64,000 nucleotides of DNA. Origin: Hymenobacter setariae (GTDB lineage Bacteria; Bacteroidota; Bacteroidia; Cytophagales; Hymenobacteraceae). Made by a program: the position numbers and the translations under genes. The stretch is from NCBI RefSeq assembly GCF_007713685.1, contig NZ_VMRJ01000008.1:124001-188000 (forward strand). Direction: 5' to 3'. This document shows, in pieces, positions 49,948-58,677 of this stretch. Every line of letters starts with the position of its first letter. The first letter of the stretch is position 1. A model generated the notes under the pieces. It saw only the letters and a list, made by a program, of their open reading frames with translations, searched no databases and was not told the DNA's origin.

Positions 49948-50087
49948 GACGAAGTGGGGTGAGGGTACCCGAACCGGGCCCATGGCAATACAACACGCAA
50001 AGCGGTGGCCAAAGTGGCCCTCAAAGGGTGTAGAATTGCGCTCCTGGCTTGCATGATTTCCGGCGGCCGTTCGCCACTATCACCAGC

Positions 50088-50423
50088 CTAGGCCGCTTGC
50101 AGCCCCTGGCGGCAGGCTTCTTCGCAGCGGCGGCAGGCTTCGGCGCACGCCTGGCAGTGCGGCATGTGGGTGTGCTGGGCGCACTCGTCGCCGCAGGCCT
50201 TGCACACTTCGGCGCACTCGCGCAGCAAATGAGCAGCGTGCTCCGAACCGCGGGCCACTAGCCGGGCCGTCAGGGCGCACACGTCGGCGCAGTCACGGTC
50301 GAGGCTGATACAGCGGGCCATCATCTTTACATCGTCTTCCTGCAGGCAAGCGGTAGCGCAGTGCTCGCAGGCGGCAATGCAAGCGTTGAGGGCGTCGAGG
50401 AGAGATTGGTTTTGAGCGTGCAT
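50088..50423 (-). CDS. DUF326 four-helix Cys-rich copper-binding protein (Csp-like)
   Basis: This 111-aa protein has Cys residues spaced along four helices (NACIAACEHCATACLQ, SLDRDCADVCALTARLV, ECAEVCKACGDECAQH, HCQACAEACRRCEEACR), the pattern of Csp copper-storage bundles. It has no signal peptide, so it is the cytosolic type. It can hold many Cu(I) ions inside the bundle. It lies 47 nt after the regulator gene in the metal operon. Confidence 0.9.
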   Translation of the reverse strand: MHAQNQSLLDALNACIAACEHCATACLQEDDVKMMARCISLDRDCADVCALTARLVARGSEHAAHLLRECAEVCKACGDECAQHTHMPHCQACAEACRRCEEACRQGLQAA

Positions 50424-50470
50424 GAGTAAAAACGTTAAAGTGGAGCAGGGTAAGCCGCAGCTATTCTTGC

Positions 50471-51139
50471 TTATACCCGCCGTGCTTGGCCTGGTTTTAT
50501 ATCAATTGCCTCAAGGCTTGCATCATTTAGCGCTGGGGCTTCGGTTTCGGGCTGGAGGCCGACTGCCACCTGCTGGCGGTAGGCTGACGGAGCACACTGC
50601 GCAAACCGCCGGAACTGCCCGGAAAAGTGCGCCAGGCTGCCGTAGCCCAGCTGCCGGGCTATGCGCCCGATGTCGAGCCGGGAAGTCGCCAGCAATTCCT
50701 GGGCATAGGCCAGCCGTTGGCAGGTGATGTAGCTGAGGAGGCTTTCGTGGCCGGGCAGCTGGGCAAAGGCCGTATGCAGGCGGCGGCGGCTGAGGCCTAT
50801 TTCCAGGGCCAGGGCGGGAATGAACTCGCGGTGCCGCAGCGTGTTGCCGGATTGCCGCAGCAGCTGGGCCACGGCCAGCTTCACCCGGTCAACCAGCGCC
50901 TGCGTGGGGCTTTCCAGCAGGGCAAAGCCAGCCGTGGCCAGCGCCTGGCGAATGCGGGCCCAGTCGAGCTGCTCGGCTGGGCCCATAACCATTGCGGCGC
51001 CCAGCCGCACCTCCACTACCTGCAGCCCCAGGCTTTCCAGCTCCCGCCGTACTACCCGAATACCCCGCGCGCAGACCATGTGCTTGATGTAGAGCACACA
51101 GCCGGCATCTTCAGGAAGGGTGGATAAGGGAAGCCGCAT
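50471..51139 (-). CDS. AraC-family regulator with a degenerate HMA-like sensor domain
   Basis: This 222-aa protein starts at the ATG at 51139. Residues about 12-75 resemble the HMA-like ACT/ferredoxin fold used by a group of copper-responsive AraC proteins in Bacteroidota (VLYIKHMVCARGIRVVRREL, LGLQVVEVRLGAAMV). In this copy the expected C-x-x-C is C-A-R-G, so the second Cys is replaced by Gly. The C-terminal domain is a normal AraC double helix-turn-helix (LALEIGLSRRRLHTAFAQLP, IGRIARQLGYGSLAHFSGQF). It probably controls the neighbouring metal operon, but metal sensing may be altered. Confidence 0.8.
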   Translation of the reverse strand: MRLPLSTLPEDAGCVLYIKHMVCARGIRVVRRELESLGLQVVEVRLGAAMVMGPAEQLDWARIRQALATAGFALLESPTQALVDRVKLAVAQLLRQSGNTLRHREFIPALALEIGLSRRRLHTAFAQLPGHESLLSYITCQRLAYAQELLATSRLDIGRIARQLGYGSLAHFSGQFRRFAQCAPSAYRQQVAVGLQPETEAPALNDASLEAIDIKPGQARRV

Positions 51140-51152
51140 AGTATCGGATGGG

Positions 51153-51791
51153 CTAAGCTGCCAGGCGCGATACAAGCCGCCGGAAGGAGCAGAAAAGGAA
51201 GTTTTGGGTCGTTTCAAAAGGCGTAACATGGTCCTCGGTCCGGCATCGGATTTTCGTAAATCCGCGTGCTAGCGTCGCTGCCAGCTCCTGCTCGTCGTAT
51301 TGGTGCACCTCCAGGCCGCTGCACTTCGTGGGGCCCGCCGTCGAGAAAGTGCCAATGGTCAGGTAGCCATTCGGCCGGATAGCCGCCTGAGCCAGGGAGA
51401 GGTAACGGGCGATTTGGTCGGCCGTCGTCAGAAAATGGAACGTCGCCCGGTCGTGCCACACATCGAACGGCACGCTGGGGGTAAAGGCCAGCACATCCGA
51501 TACCACCCACGTTACCTGCTGGGCGCGGGCCCCTAGGCGTCGGCGCGCTTTGGCCAGGGCCGTGGCTGAGATGTCCAGCACGGTAATATTCTGGTAGCCC
51601 TCCGCTACTAAAAAGTCCACCAAGCAACTGTCGCCACCGCCCACGTCAATAATCCGGGCCTGCTTGTCAAGTGGGAACGAGTGAATGAATTCCAACGAGA
51701 TAGCCGGCACGGGTTGGGTCCAGCTAACCTGGTCGGGCTGTTTAGTGGCATACACCGTTTCCCAGTGCTGCTGCGCATTCGACGTGGACAT
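51153..51791 (-). CDS. Class I SAM-dependent methyltransferase
   Basis: This 212-aa protein has the SAM motif I, ARIIDVGGGDSCLVDFLVAE. It also has motif II acidic strand NITVLDISATALAKARRRLG and the later FDVWHDRATFHFLTTADQIA and NGYLTIGTFSTAGP strands. The N-terminus HWETVYATKQPDQVSW is typical of the thiol/metalloid or small-molecule methyltransferase group. It lies 30 nt after the RND pump gene, so it is part of the metal operon. A metal- or metalloid-methylation role is possible but unproven. Confidence 0.85.
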   Translation of the reverse strand: MSTSNAQQHWETVYATKQPDQVSWTQPVPAISLEFIHSFPLDKQARIIDVGGGDSCLVDFLVAEGYQNITVLDISATALAKARRRLGARAQQVTWVVSDVLAFTPSVPFDVWHDRATFHFLTTADQIARYLSLAQAAIRPNGYLTIGTFSTAGPTKCSGLEVHQYDEQELAATLARGFTKIRCRTEDHVTPFETTQNFLFCSFRRLVSRLAA

Positions 51792-51821
51792 AGTAGTGAG
51801 CGTGAAGGGTTGGCTAATAGC

Positions 51822-54800
51822 TTAATAAGTCCGGCCTACTGGGCTCAGGTCGGCGGGCGGCGTCAGGGGCTGGGCATCCAGCTCCGGCGGGTGGGCCTCG
51901 AGGCTGACCTCGTGGTGGCCGCGCTGGTACTGGGCCAGGGCCCTAGCGCCGAAAAGCCAGAACACGACCGGCGTCACCACGATGTCGAGGAAAGTGGAGC
52001 TGAGCAGGCCGCCGAGGATGACGGTGGCCACCGGGTAGAGGATTTCCTTGCCCGGCGCGTCTTTGGCCAGCGTGAGCGGCACCAGGGCTAGGGCCGCCAC
52101 CAGGGCCGTCATCAGCACCGGCACCAGCCGTTCGAGCGAGCCCCGGATAATCATCTCCTTGCTGAACTGCTCCCCTTCGTGCTCCACGAGGTGGATGTAG
52201 TGCGAAATCATCATGATGCCGTTGCGCGAGGCAATGCCGGTGAGCGTGATGAAGCCCACCAGCGAGGCAATGCTGAACGTGCCGCCCGTGAGCAGGACCG
52301 CCACCACCGAGCCGATGAGGGCCAGCGGAATGTTGAGCATAATCTGGCCCACCAGCAGCCCCGACTTGAAGTGCGCGTACAGCACCAGGAAGATGCCGGC
52401 CAGCGAGAATAGGCTCAGCCAAAGTATCTTCTGCGAGGCCGACTGCTGGCTTTCGAACTGCCCGCCGTAGGTCAAGTAGTAGCCCGCCGGCAGCTTCACC
52501 TGCTGGTTGATGCGGGCCTGTACTTCCTTCACCGTACTGCCCAGGTCGCGCCCGGCCACGTTCATCGAGATGGTAATGCGGCGCTGGGTGTTTTCGTGGT
52601 TGACGGTGTTTGGGCCGGGCTCGTAGCTCACGTCAGCGACCTGACTTACCGGAATCAGGGCCCCCGAGGGCGTTTCGATGCGGGTCTGGGCGATGGTGGC
52701 GATGTCGTTGCGCTGGGCTTCGGGCAGCTTTACGATGAGGTCGAAGCGCTTCTGGCCGTCGAGCATCTGCGACACCACGTCGCCCTGAAACAGCGTTTCC
52801 AGCGTGGCCACCACCTGGCCGCGCTCCAGACCGTAGGCCCGCAGGGCGGCGTCGCGGGGACGCACCAGCAGCTGCGGAATCTGGACCTGCTTTTCGACCT
52901 GCAGGTCTACTACACCAGGCACCGCGCCGGCGGCCGTGCGGATTTCGTTGGCGTAGCGGCGCAATTCCAGCAAATCGTTACCAAATACTTTAATCGCTAC
53001 CTGCGCCCGCACGCCGCTCAGCAGGTGGTCGAGGCGGTGGCTGATGGGCTGGCCGATATTGACGTTAACGCCCGTAATCAGGGCCAGGCGCTGGCGCAGG
53101 TCGGAGAGGATTTCCTCCCGGCTGCGCATCTTTTTTCCCACTTGTTTCAACTCAGCCTCCGTTTTGAAGGCCACCTCGATTTCGGAGTTGTTCACCGACT
53201 CAGCGTGCTCGTCCAGCTCGGCGCGGCCGGTGCGGCGGGCCGTGTAGGCCACTTCCGGCAGCTGCAAAATCTGCTCCTCTCCCAGGGTGCTCAGCTTATT
53301 GGACTCGGTGAGCGAGGTGCCGGCCGGGGCTGAGAAATTGACCGTGAGCGAGCCCTCGTTGAAGGGCGGCAGAAACTCAGTGCCGAAGAAGGGCACCAGC
53401 GAGGCCGCCAGCGCAAACAGCAGCCCGGTGACCGTGAGCACTACTTTCGGGTGGGTCAGGCCCCAGTTGAGCAGGCCCGTGTCCTTGCGCTTGAGCCAGC
53501 GCACGAGGCCACCCTCCTGCTCGGCGGCCCGAATCTGCTTCATCTGGGGCAGCAGGTAGTAGCACAGTACCGGCGTCACGGTGAGCGACACGAACAGCGA
53601 GGCCACGATGCTGGTGATGTAGGCGATGCCCAGCGGCGCGAAAATGCGCCCCTCCATGCCTTCGAGCGCGAACAGCGGTAGGAACACCAGCACCACGATG
53701 ATGGTGGCGTACACGATAGAATTACGCACTTCCGAGGAGGCCGCGTAAATCACCTGTAAGGCTGGCCTAGGGTTGGGCAAATGCTGATTTTCACGCAGTC
53801 GCCGGAACACGTTTTCCACGTCCACAATGGCGTCATCGACCAGCTCGCCGATGGCGATGGCTAGCCCCCCTAGGGTCATAGTATTGATGGAAATGCCCGC
53901 GAAGCGGAACACCAGCGCCGTGACCAGTAGCGATAGTGGGATGGCCACCAGCGAAATAAAGGTGGTACGCACGTTCAGCAGAAAGGCAAACAGCACGATG
54001 ACCACCAGGATGGCCCCGTCGCGCAGGGCCTCTTCGACGTTGGTAATCGACGACTCGATGAAGTCGGCCTGCTTGAACAGGCGGGTGTTCACCTGCACAT
54101 CCTTGGGCAGCGAGGGCTTCAACTCGACCAGTGCTTTTTCCACGGCCTGGGTCAGGCCCACGGTGGCGGTGCCGGGCTGCTTTTCGATGCTCAGAATGAC
54201 GGCGGGCTTGCCGTTTACGCTACCGTCGCCGCGCTTGAAGCGGGCCCCGAAGGCCACGTTGGCTACCTGCTTGACGCTGATGGGCGAGCCCTCGCGGTAG
54301 CCGACGATGATGTTCTCGATGTCAGCCACCGAGCGCAGGCGGCCCAGGTTGCGAATGAGTACCTCCGAGCCGTTGCGGTCGAAGAAGTTGCCGGTGGTGT
54401 TGAGGTTGGAGCGGCGCAGCGCCTCCTCTACCTGCGTCACCGTCAGGCCCGTGGCGTTCAGCCGGGGCATGTCCAGCAGCACCTGGTACTGTAGGTTATC
54501 ACCGCCGATGGGAATGACCTGCGCCACGCCGGGAATGCTGAGCAGGCGCTGGCGCACGGTGTAATTGGCCAGCGTGCGCAGGTCGGCCGCGTTGGTCTGG
54601 CTGCCCCCCGAGAGGCCCACCAGCATTATCTGGCCCATGACCGAGGAAATTGGCCCCAGCACGGGCGTGATGCCGGTGGGCAGCTGCCCGCTGACGGTTT
54701 GCAGCTTTTCGGCCACAATCTGGCGGGCGGTGAAGATGTCGGTACCGTAGTCGAACTCCACGAATACCATGCCCAGGCCGATGGCCGAGTTGGAGCGCAC

Positions 54801-55043
54801 GGCCGCCACGCCGGTGGCCCCGTTCAGGGCCGTTTCCACGGGCAGCGTCACCAGGGCCTCTACTTCTTCGGGGGCCATGCCGGCGGCCTCCAGGAACACG
54901 GTCACGCGGGGTCGGTCCAGGTCGGGCAGCACGTCCACGGGCAGCTGGCGCGCCGTGTAGGTGCCGGCGATGAGCAGGCCCACGGCAAAGGCCAGCATGA
55001 GCAGGCGGTTTTGCAGGGCAAAACGAATGATTTTATCGAGCAT
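51822..55043 (-). CDS. RND heavy-metal efflux pump, CusA/CzcA-like
   Basis: This 1073-aa protein has twelve transmembrane helices and two large porter loops. TM4 carries the acidic set GGLAIAIGELVDDAIVDVEN. The porter segment LPDLDRPRVTVFLEAAGMAP and RISISMNVAGRDL-type segments are typical. It lacks a C-terminal TolC extension, unlike the CzcA fusion at 9279. It exports a soft or divalent metal from the periplasm/cytoplasm through the adaptor and TolC encoded just upstream. The adaptor stop is 3 nt before its start. Confidence 0.93.
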   Translation of the reverse strand: MLDKIIRFALQNRLLMLAFAVGLLIAGTYTARQLPVDVLPDLDRPRVTVFLEAAGMAPEEVEALVTLPVETALNGATGVAAVRSNSAIGLGMVFVEFDYGTDIFTARQIVAEKLQTVSGQLPTGITPVLGPISSVMGQIMLVGLSGGSQTNAADLRTLANYTVRQRLLSIPGVAQVIPIGGDNLQYQVLLDMPRLNATGLTVTQVEEALRRSNLNTTGNFFDRNGSEVLIRNLGRLRSVADIENIIVGYREGSPISVKQVANVAFGARFKRGDGSVNGKPAVILSIEKQPGTATVGLTQAVEKALVELKPSLPKDVQVNTRLFKQADFIESSITNVEEALRDGAILVVIVLFAFLLNVRTTFISLVAIPLSLLVTALVFRFAGISINTMTLGGLAIAIGELVDDAIVDVENVFRRLRENQHLPNPRPALQVIYAASSEVRNSIVYATIIVVLVFLPLFALEGMEGRIFAPLGIAYITSIVASLFVSLTVTPVLCYYLLPQMKQIRAAEQEGGLVRWLKRKDTGLLNWGLTHPKVVLTVTGLLFALAASLVPFFGTEFLPPFNEGSLTVNFSAPAGTSLTESNKLSTLGEEQILQLPEVAYTARRTGRAELDEHAESVNNSEIEVAFKTEAELKQVGKKMRSREEILSDLRQRLALITGVNVNIGQPISHRLDHLLSGVRAQVAIKVFGNDLLELRRYANEIRTAAGAVPGVVDLQVEKQVQIPQLLVRPRDAALRAYGLERGQVVATLETLFQGDVVSQMLDGQKRFDLIVKLPEAQRNDIATIAQTRIETPSGALIPVSQVADVSYEPGPNTVNHENTQRRITISMNVAGRDLGSTVKEVQARINQQVKLPAGYYLTYGGQFESQQSASQKILWLSLFSLAGIFLVLYAHFKSGLLVGQIMLNIPLALIGSVVAVLLTGGTFSIASLVGFITLTGIASRNGIMMISHYIHLVEHEGEQFSKEMIIRGSLERLVPVLMTALVAALALVPLTLAKDAPGKEILYPVATVILGGLLSSTFLDIVVTPVVFWLFGARALAQYQRGHHEVSLEAHPPELDAQPLTPPADLSPVGRTY

Positions 55044-55046
55044 CCG

Positions 55047-56192
55047 CTATTGGTTGAGGTAGATGGATTTGAGCTGGTAGGTGCCCACGCTCACCACCCG
55101 GTCGTTCTCGTTCACGTCGCCACCCAGCAGCACCGTCTGCTCGCCGTTGGCCGAACCCGGCTGCACGTAGTGGATTTTAAAGGTTTCGGGGTCGGTGTGC
55201 ACGAAGACCACCGGCTTGCCATTCAAATCGGTCAGGGCCGAGGTAGGAATGACCAGCTGCTTCTTGCCGCCGCTGCGGCCCAGCACCTGCACGTTCACGG
55301 CCTGACCGGCGCGGAACAGGTTGGTGCCCGTGTTGTCGAGTTCAAGTACTAATTGGCGGGCCTGGTTCACCGGGTTCACCACGTTGCTGAATACCACCAG
55401 CCGGGCCGGGGCGCTGCCGGTCTGCCCCTGCAGGCCTTCGACCTGAAACTGGGCCCCGGCCGGAATCTTGTCCAAATCCTGGGCGAACACCTGGGCTTCG
55501 ACCCGCAGCTTGCCGGGGTTGAGCACCCGGAATAGCTCGTCGCCCTGGCTCACCTGCTGGCCCACGGCGAGGGTAAACACGTCCACCGTGCCGCTGATGG
55601 GCGAGGTAATCGTGACGCGGCGGGTGCGGGCCTGCCCGTTGAGAATGCCGGCGTTCTGACGGGCCTGGCGTAGGCGCAGCTCGGCGGCCACTACGTCCTT
55701 GCGGGCGGCGATGTCGGCGATGGTTTGCAGGCGGGCGTAGTCCTGCTGGGCGGCGCGCAGCTCGGCCTGGGCGTTGGCCCGCTCGGTGCTGAGGCCAATC
55801 TGCTGGGTGGCGTCGAGCGTCTGGTCGATGACGGCCAGGGCCTGCCCGGCGCGCACCACTTGGCCCACTTTGGCCGCCAGACTCACGATGCGCCCGGTCT
55901 GGGGCACTACTACCCGGCCCTCACCGCCCGCCGCCGCCGATACGGTACCGTAGAGCGTGAGGCGGTTGTAGGTGTCGGAGTAGCCGGCCAGGGCCGTGCG
56001 CACCCCAAACAGGAACTGGCTTTCCTTGGGCAGAGCTACGGCATCGGTCAGGGCCACACCGGTCGAAGCCGGTGCGGCTCCGCCGTGGTCTTCGCCGCCG
56101 TGGGCCCACAGCGCGGCGGGCGGGGGCAGCAGCACGGAAAAGGATAGGCTGAGGGCGGCCGTGGCGGCGAGAAACTTATGCGTGGTTTTCAT
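55047..56192 (-). CDS. RND periplasmic adaptor
   Basis: This 381-aa membrane-fusion protein has a signal peptide (MKTTHKFLAATAALSLSFSV) and an AHGGEDHGG His-rich mature start. The lipoyl/hairpin domains (VVVPQTGRIVSLAAKVGQVV, AQAELRAAQQDYARLQTIAD) are followed by a C-terminal barrel (KKQLVIPTSALTDLNGKPVV). The mature N-terminus shares the AHGGEDHG motif with the preceding 203-aa protein. The start overlaps that gene by 17 nt. It is the partner of the RND pump 3 nt downstream. Confidence 0.92.
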   Translation of the reverse strand: MKTTHKFLAATAALSLSFSVLLPPPAALWAHGGEDHGGAAPASTGVALTDAVALPKESQFLFGVRTALAGYSDTYNRLTLYGTVSAAAGGEGRVVVPQTGRIVSLAAKVGQVVRAGQALAVIDQTLDATQQIGLSTERANAQAELRAAQQDYARLQTIADIAARKDVVAAELRLRQARQNAGILNGQARTRRVTITSPISGTVDVFTLAVGQQVSQGDELFRVLNPGKLRVEAQVFAQDLDKIPAGAQFQVEGLQGQTGSAPARLVVFSNVVNPVNQARQLVLELDNTGTNLFRAGQAVNVQVLGRSGGKKQLVIPTSALTDLNGKPVVFVHTDPETFKIHYVQPGSANGEQTVLLGGDVNENDRVVSVGTYQLKSIYLNQ

Positions 56193-56787
56193 AAACAGCG
56201 GGCGTTGAAGTGGGGACGGCCGCTACTGGGCGACGGCGGCGCATAACCAAAGCGGTGGCGGCGATGCCCAGCGCGAAGGCTCCGAAGAGGAGCAGCACGG
56301 TTTTCCAGGAGCTGATGAGGGCGGGAGCCGAGGCGGCCGGGGCCGCCGCCACGGGCAGCAGCTTGCCGACCTCGATGCCCGAGAGCAGCATCAAATCGGC
56401 CTTGTCGCCGGCCACGATGTTCACGGCCAGGCTGTATTTCTTATTGGCCGGAAACACGCCCTCGACCAGGTAGGCCCCCGGCGACTTTTCGCTGACGGCA
56501 AACTTCAGGTCGGCCGCTTCCGGGCAGGTCACGGTCAGCTTAGCCCCCTTGATGGGCGCGTTGGTGGCGTAGTCCGAAATGAAAAGGCGCATGTCCGCGT
56601 CTTTGCCCTTGGTCAGGGGCTCGAAGCGCAGCAGCAGCTCAAAGCTCTCGGAGAGCGCGGCCACCGAAAACGTGGTAGCCACCGCCCCGGCCGAGGGCTT
56701 GGCCGCGTCGCCGTGGTCTTCGCCGCCGTGGGCGCGGGCTCCGGTGGCCAGCAGCAGGGCCAGCAAAAGCAGGAGAAGGTTCTTCAT
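56176..56787 (-). CDS. Membrane-anchored periplasmic protein of the metal operon
   Basis: This 203-aa protein has a signal peptide (MKNLLLLLLALLLATGARA), a mature start HGGEDHGD and an Ig-like beta domain of about 110 residues (FELLLRFEPLTKGKDADMRL, KLTVTCPEAADLKFAVSEKS). One C-terminal transmembrane helix (VLLLFGAFALGIAATALVMR) ends in a short basic tail. It is likely a metal-binding or efflux-accessory protein. Its ATG overlaps the TolC stop (TAATG), so translation is coupled. The family is not firmly named. Confidence 0.7.
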   Translation of the reverse strand: MKNLLLLLLALLLATGARAHGGEDHGDAAKPSAGAVATTFSVAALSESFELLLRFEPLTKGKDADMRLFISDYATNAPIKGAKLTVTCPEAADLKFAVSEKSPGAYLVEGVFPANKKYSLAVNIVAGDKADLMLLSGIEVGKLLPVAAAPAASAPALISSWKTVLLLFGAFALGIAATALVMRRRRPVAAVPTSTPAVYENHA

Positions 56788-58028
56788 TATTGTCCCCGCA
56801 GGTAGTTAAGTGCCACGATGGCCTGACGGTAGTCGCGGATGGTCGTCAGGTAGGTATTCTGAATGGTAAAGGCCTGGTTGAGGCTCTGAATCAGCACCAG
56901 GTAGCTGATTTCGCCGGCCTTGAACAGGCGCTGCGACTGGCTGATGATGGCCCGCGACTGGGGCAGGCCCGTCTGCTCGTAGTAGGTGAGCGATGCGGCA
57001 AACTTGCGCGTGTCGGCCAGGGCTTGCTGGTACTGGGTGCCCAGGTCGAGGCGCTGCACTTGCAGCTGGGCCTGGGCGGCCTTGCTGCGCGCCGTGGCCG
57101 CTTGCAGCTGGGCGCGGTAGGTCCAGAACCAGATGGGTATCGACGCGCCAAACTGGAAGCGGTACCGGGTGGGCGAGTCGCCGTAAGCCTGGTTCTGGTA
57201 GCCTACCGTCAGGGCCGGGGTGCGCCGGGCGCGCACCAGGCTGATGCCCGACTGGCTCAGGGCCACGCTCTGGCCGTAGTAGGCCAGGGTGGGGCTCAGG
57301 GCCACGGCGGCGCTGTCCTGGGTGGGCAGCGTGCCCAGCAGCTCCGCACCAGCGCGGGCCAGCTCGGGGCCGGTCTGGCGCAGGTCGGTGTCGGCCGTCA
57401 GGTTGGCCTCGGGCGCTCCTACTAAGAGCCCCAGCCGCCGCTGGGCCGAGCGCTGGTCTACCACGGCCTGGTCGAGCTGGTTGCGCACCTGCCGGGCTTC
57501 GGCCTCGGTGCTCACCCGCTGCAAGGCCGTTACCTCGCCGGCCTTAAACAGGCGGTCGGTGGCCACTTGCAGCGTCTGAAACAGGCTGTCCTGGTAGGTA
57601 AGCTGGCGCACCTGGGCTTCCGCAAATTGCAGGCTCAAAAAGGCCTGGCGCACATCGCGGCGCACGGTGGCCCGGTTCACGTCGAGGCCCCGCTCGGCCA
57701 GGGTGATGCCGGCCTGCGCGGCCTGCGCCTGCCGGCGGTACACGGTGGGGAAGTCGATGGTTTGCACCACGCCCGGCGCCCACCGCTCGCCCGTGGGCGC
57801 GGAAAACAGAAAGTCTGGGTTGGTGGGCGAAAAGCTGCCGCGCTTCAGGGCGCGCTGCTCCGCGATTTCCTGCGCCGACTGGCGCAGGCGCGGGTGCCGG
57901 CGCAGGGCCTGCTGCTCGGCGCTATCCAGGCGCACCACGACCTGCTGCGCGCCCGCCGGCCCGGCCGCCAGCAACAACAGCAGCAGCAAGAGCCCGGGCA
58001 GGCGATGGAAAATGGGAAGGTGATTCAT
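56787..58028 (-). CDS. TolC-family outer-membrane efflux protein
   Basis: This 413-aa protein starts at the ATG at 58028 (MNHLPIFHRLPGLLLLLLLL). The signal peptide is followed by two TolC/OEP repeats (VRRDVRQAFLSLQFAEAQVR, LFKAGEVTALQRVSTEAEAR; LQVQRLDLGTQYQQALADTR, LFKAGEISYLVLIQSLNQAF). It forms the outer-membrane duct for the RND pump and adaptor encoded downstream. Each LFKAGE block marks a hairpin repeat. Confidence 0.92.
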   Translation of the reverse strand: MNHLPIFHRLPGLLLLLLLLAAGPAGAQQVVVRLDSAEQQALRRHPRLRQSAQEIAEQRALKRGSFSPTNPDFLFSAPTGERWAPGVVQTIDFPTVYRRQAQAAQAGITLAERGLDVNRATVRRDVRQAFLSLQFAEAQVRQLTYQDSLFQTLQVATDRLFKAGEVTALQRVSTEAEARQVRNQLDQAVVDQRSAQRRLGLLVGAPEANLTADTDLRQTGPELARAGAELLGTLPTQDSAAVALSPTLAYYGQSVALSQSGISLVRARRTPALTVGYQNQAYGDSPTRYRFQFGASIPIWFWTYRAQLQAATARSKAAQAQLQVQRLDLGTQYQQALADTRKFAASLTYYEQTGLPQSRAIISQSQRLFKAGEISYLVLIQSLNQAFTIQNTYLTTIRDYRQAIVALNYLRGQ

Positions 58029-58049
58029 AAGCATTGGTTAGGCCGCTTG

Positions 58050-58081
58050 TCCCCTCCGCCGGCAGCGGCCAGCGGAGGGGA
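58050..58081 (-). repeat. Intercistronic hairpin in the metal operon
   Basis: TCCCCTCCGC pairs with GCGGAGGGGA (10 bp, 12-nt loop) between the 173-aa metal-binding gene and TolC. No U-tract follows, so it more likely tunes processing or partial termination. Confidence 0.4.
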
Positions 58082-58120
58082 GCGGTACACAGGGGCGGCC
58101 CGAACGCGGACCACCAGCAG

Positions 58121-58642
58121 CTAGGATTTCTTGACCAGCGCCATGCCGCACTGCGGGCATTTGCCGGGCTCGGTGGCGGCTACTGCCGGGTGCATGGGGC
58201 AGGCGAAGGCCGCGCCCACCGTCTTGTGGGAATGGGCCTCGTCCAGTTTGTCGAAGCGCACGGTCAGGGCTTTGCCGTCCGCCGTGTTCAGCGTCACGAT
58301 GGCCGTGCGCACCTTGGCCCCGGCGGGCAGCTTAGCCGTGAGGTGGTCCTCACCGGCCGGGGCGAGCGGCACGGTTACGGTCGCGTTGGTAGTCAGCTGC
58401 ACCAGCACCGAGCCACTCATGCCCTTGTTGGGCACGGCGCTCATCTTGGCTCCAAGCAGGTAGAAAGCCAGCTCGGTGGGCTGGGCGACCAGTTCGAGGT
58501 GGTAGGGGCTGGCCGAGCGCACCACGCCGCCGTGGGGGGCGACGTGGGCGTGGGTTTCACCCGCCGCCATCTCAGCGTGCTGGGCGTGGGCAAGGGGCGC
58601 GGCGGCCAGCAGGGCCAGCGCGGCGAGGAAGGTGCGAAGCAT
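58121..58642 (-). CDS. Exported protein with a C-terminal heavy-metal-binding motif
   Basis: This 173-aa protein starts at the ATG at 58642 (MLRTFLAALALLAAAPLAHA signal peptide). The mature part opens with His-rich HAEMAAGETHAHVAPHGG, continues as a beta sandwich, and ends in the heavy-metal-binding knuckle FACPMHPAVAATEPGKCPQC followed by GMALVKK (C-P-M-H-P and C-P-x-C-G-M). Such motifs bind Cu(I) or other soft metals in the periplasm. The same knuckle is repeated in the two genes upstream. Confidence 0.8.
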   Translation of the reverse strand: MLRTFLAALALLAAAPLAHAQHAEMAAGETHAHVAPHGGVVRSASPYHLELVAQPTELAFYLLGAKMSAVPNKGMSGSVLVQLTTNATVTVPLAPAGEDHLTAKLPAGAKVRTAIVTLNTADGKALTVRFDKLDEAHSHKTVGAAFACPMHPAVAATEPGKCPQCGMALVKKS

Positions 58643-58677
58643 TGGGAAGGGCTGAGCTAGAGGGGGTAGGAGCAGGA

